From Coturnix japonica (lineage: Eukaryota; Chordata; Aves; Galliformes; Phasianidae): a stretch of 64,000 nucleotides of DNA. The DNA lies in NCBI RefSeq assembly GCF_001577835.2, contig NC_029542.1:4036773-4100772 (forward strand), written 5' to 3'. The notes below the pieces were generated by a model. It searched no databases. It had not been told where the DNA came from and worked only from the letters and a program-made list of their open reading frames with translations. The translations under genes and the position numbers were made by a program. Positions 61,001-64,000 of the stretch are shown here, one piece after another. Numbering within the stretch: the stretch's first letter is position 1; each line of letters opens with the position of its first letter.

Positions 61001-63598
61001 TGCCTGTGCAAGTTTTTCTTCTGTCATCTTCACAACAAATTTCACAGTCGTATCAGTGTGGTATTCCTTGTAGTCAGTAATTAATGGGGGGGTCTTCTCA
61101 GTTCCATTCAACATAGGTTCCAGAACTTGCTCTTTGTAGGTCTGAGAAAAGAATCAAAGTCAGACCTGTGGTTCTACAGAGATGAAAAGTTAATGAACAC
61201 TAATATTCACTTTTTACTTTACAGGGCAAATTCAGCATTCGTTACCTGTGTCCATGTTCTGACAGGCAGCTCAGTGATTTCAATGGTTGTAGAATCAAGG
61301 ATAGACACTTCACCACTTATCACATACTGGTTAGGTCCAAGCTCATCTATTGTGCCTTTGAAATTCCTGTAGCTGGGAAGCTAAGAAGGAAAGAAACCAA
61401 ACACTGGATTGCAAGCACTCAAAAAAAAAAAAGCAGCATATGCTTCAATATATGCTGAATAAACCAACAAATGAGACGTTGATTCTTGAATACATCATTT
61501 ACCATCGGCAGCGGTTCGTTTCCATCCAGCATTCGTCTGATGTTGTTTACAATCTCTCTGGTATCATAGTTTGGAAGTTTGCAAGCCCATCCAGTACCGA
61601 TTCCTTCAGCTCCGTTTACTAAAACCATAGGAATGATGGGCATATACCATTCAGGCTCTACACGTTGGTTGTCATCATAAAGGAATTTCAGCAAGTTGTC
61701 ATCCACTGGTGGAAAAAGAAGCCTGGCTAAAGGGCTAGAAGAGAAAAGAGAAGGTCAGACCAAATTCTCATTACACAACAGTGCCTGCAATGTAAAAAGA
61801 ACCTCCAGTGTCAGACCAAACAGATCATGGCATGTTTTATTCCCCACCATATGAACCAGTCTGGGTGTTTGTTTTGCTCTCATTTCTGCATTCCATGCTG
61901 TTCCTATCTGTTCTGTAGGACAGCAAACCAAGTTCACACATCTGGATCTAGAATCAAAGTCCCACAGACTGTGGCTGCTCTTTTGTATTCAAATGGTGCA
62001 GTTTCAGATACTTTAGGGGAAAACATTACTTTTCATTTTAAATGCTGTTAAATAGAGTCTTGTAACAATGCTGAAAATACTTAACAACACTTTAATGCCA
62101 ACCTTAGCATAGTGGAAATACAGCGAGGGCTGTCAGCATCCTTTCCACCATGAAGCCTGGTACCAAACTGACCAATAGGTTGTAGAAGATTAACATTGTT
62201 ACTTCCAACAAAGTTCTGAGCCAAGTTGACAATAGTCATCATCAGCGATGCCTGCACGAAAGAAGGTTCAATTATAAAAGTGTTAATTCTTCACTGAAAG
62301 GACAACGTTAAGGTAAAATTTACACTGAGAACAGAACCAATATAGAAGATAAATTCAGCTAATAAAAGATATCCTCTCATATCCATCACAAATAAAGCAG
62401 GTTTTTCCCGTTCTGTTTTCTTAATGAAACACGTTCCCCTGAGCTGCAGGTAAGATGGGCAGAGTGGCCAATCTCATGAAATTGAGAGATTTCTGCTTTT
62501 CTTCAAGCATTTTGCACAATGAGCGGGTTCTTACCTCCCCATGGTGATAAGCTGACATTTCAGCAACAGAACCAGCCAGCTGAGCAACCTTTACTTCACG
62601 TTTATCATTTCTCTTAAAGCAAGTGAACAAAACCTTGCGCTGCTCTGGTTTTAAACCTGCACAGAGAAAAAAAAGACCTCGTGTTTCAGACTCACAATAT
62701 GTTTCACTTATCTTCCGTTCTCTAGAGACTAACAGTAACTTAGAGACCTGAAGATTCTGCACCACTGGAGTTAAATATAGAGCAGAGAAGACATTTAATC
62801 CAAAGGTTAAAACACTTGGAAGGTAGAAAAGTGGAGTTCAGAACACAAACCCTGAAATGCACCCAAACAACCGTTCTGGTAGGACACACCAAAACATCCC
62901 TCAGTGCGTCCTGGGAAAGCCCTGTATGAAATCACTGCCTTGAAATAACTTACCATCAACCAGGGATGGGATCGATCTTTCATTATCTGAGTTTGAGAAC
63001 AGGACCAACTCCTTGTTGATGAAGTCGTTGTATGTCAGGTAATTAGTATCTTTCCCATACAGGTAGTCCTAAGAAAAACAAATGCAAGAGCGCTTTAATT
63101 TTAACAAGGCTTAACCTGTTTCTTAGCTCACACTTGGCTAGTTTCACTAAAATGGAAGATCCTGGTAAGACTACAGGTAAACACAGCGAAGGTGACGACA
63201 TTCTCAGCATGGAAAAACAAAACAATGCTTCCCCTGAAACACCTTCACCTAGTTCTGCTCAAGCTGCCATTTCCCTTTTGAATAAAGTAGTTTGAAAGAG
63301 TTAGAAATGGAAAGAATGATCGACTTGATGACACTGAGGTTATACAATGCAAAAAGGAGCAGCAGGTCTGCAGAATCCCAAAGCATTACCTATCAGTCCT
63401 GTGCGTAACCCAATGCCTACACTGCATCCAGCCCTAGCGTGTCAGAATTAAACTGAGAACAGGGAGATGGGAAATCAAATTCCTCCATATACATAAACTC
63501 TTTACCTCCGGCAGGCCATGCAGCTTCCGCTGTCTTCTATCCTCCATGAAATTAGTCAGCCATTCCTTTCGTTCTTCTACCTTCTTCTTACTAAAGGC
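55082..63598 (-). CDS. TOP2A: DNA topoisomerase II alpha, C-terminal 900 residues (partial)
   Basis: Nuclear type IIA topoisomerase that passes duplexes through a double-strand break. The window holds the last 19 coding exons; N-terminal exons lie to the right. Exons in transcript order: 63598-63506, 63068-62954, 62656-62535, 62251-62103, 61734-61503, 61380-61246, 61141-60941, 60498-60303, 59048-58957, 58449-58309, 58219-58136, 57857-57648, 57114-57009, 56704-56564, 56454-56304, 56179-56118, 55807-55697, 55563-55343, 55222-55082; phases all agree. Blocks: [97 protein letters not shown], then the coiled-coil gate and an acidic/basic C-terminal tail ending [28 protein letters not shown] and the tail sequence indicate alpha, not TOP2B. 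Odd: the block normally SPRYIFTML, with the DNA-linking Tyr, reads SPRCISTML here, so the catalytic Tyr is Cys. Confidence 0.97.
59049..60302 (-). other. TOP2A: TOP2A intron (1.25 kb)
   Basis: The longest TOP2A intron in the window, between the exons encoding [10 protein letters not shown] and [10 protein letters not shown]. No repeat, RNA gene or extra exon was recognised. Confidence 0.6.
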
Positions 63599-64000
63599 CT
63601 GTGTTGCAAATTAAGAAATAATTCAAGTTCTGGGACATTCTGTGTGCCCTACTGGAACACTGGTGAACCATTTCAGGAGAAAAAATTTTAGAGGAGAAAG
63701 GAGAGGTTTAGCTCAGAGGAAACTGCAGGTAAACACACAGAATAATGCTGAAGGAATATTTACTATTGTGTCTGAAAATGTCAATTGGTTTGTAGTGGTT
63801 ATAGTTTGTTCTGAGCTATATTTAAAAGCCATCATTGAAAGGGTGCTCCTGGCCTGAGGTCTGTGGACAGATTTGCTTCTACTGGTTGAACTGAGGCTGT
63901 AGCCTTGGTAACAAAGAGACCATCTCAGGCCCAAAGGCCTCTGAGAGCATTTTAAGAGAAAATACGCAGCAAAATACTCAAGGTAGTAAATCAGCAATTA
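63599..64000 (-). other. TOP2A: TOP2A intron running to the window edge
   Basis: Intronic sequence upstream of the [11 protein letters not shown] exon. The next TOP2A exon is not reached before the window ends. Confidence 0.8.

Noticed and set aside
62103-62251. Chance that the TOP2A Tyr-to-Cys reading is a frame or strand mistake of mine
   Set aside because: The exon length (149 bp), both splice sites and flanking peptide (HGGKD...TML) are correct, so the frame is right; the codon is TGT as given.

Overview
This is vertebrate, almost certainly avian, nuclear DNA. Seven host genes are recognisable from their proteins, in the order MSL1, CASC3, RAPGEFL1, WIPF2, CDC6, RARA (all + strand) and TOP2A (- strand). 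The promoter of NR1D1 sits at the left edge, pointing out of the window. This is the human 17q21 gene order, which corresponds to chicken chromosome 27. Very high GC, long C/G homopolymers, short introns, gaps of under 1 kb between several neighbours, and TOP2A residues close to what I recall of the chicken protein point to a bird microchromosome, probably a galliform. The exact species cannot be read from the sequence.

Layout. 1-760: NR1D1 upstream promoter (minus strand), with a RevDR2 element and three CACGTG E-boxes. 760-3550: CpG-rich spacer with two more E-boxes, a 32-C run and GT-rich repeats. 3559-9280: MSL1. 9300-17930: CASC3, with three consensus CREs in its promoter. 18180-24625: CpG island and RAPGEFL1, including a U12-type AT-AC intron. 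24710-35430: WIPF2, whose promoter carries a degenerate array of YY1-like motifs and which has a 5.9 kb first intron. 35500-39165: CDC6, with ZNF143-, CCAAT- and E2F-type sites. 39180-41150: GC-rich spacer. 41150-54265: RARA (alpha-1 isoform), with two 25-base assembly gaps and many minisatellites in its introns. 54390-64000: the C-terminal 900 codons of TOP2A, convergent with RARA and running off the right edge.

Function. CDC6 (replication licensing) and TOP2A (chromosome decatenation) are cell-cycle genes. RARA and NR1D1 are nuclear receptors. MSL1 scaffolds an H4K16 acetyltransferase complex. CASC3 is an exon-junction-complex protein. WIPF2 regulates WASP-driven actin assembly. RAPGEFL1 is a Rap-GEF-like protein. 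They form a conserved syntenic block, not an operon.

Most notable: the TOP2A exon for the active-site block encodes Cys where the catalytic Tyr should be; RAPGEFL1 has a clear AT-AC intron; MSL1 and RAPGEFL1 exon 1 change reading frame in GC-rich homopolymer tracts (probable assembly errors); GJD3 is missing between RARA and TOP2A; and no RARA alpha-2 exon is visible. I saw no viral or LTR element, LINE, SINE, tRNA, rRNA or CRISPR array.
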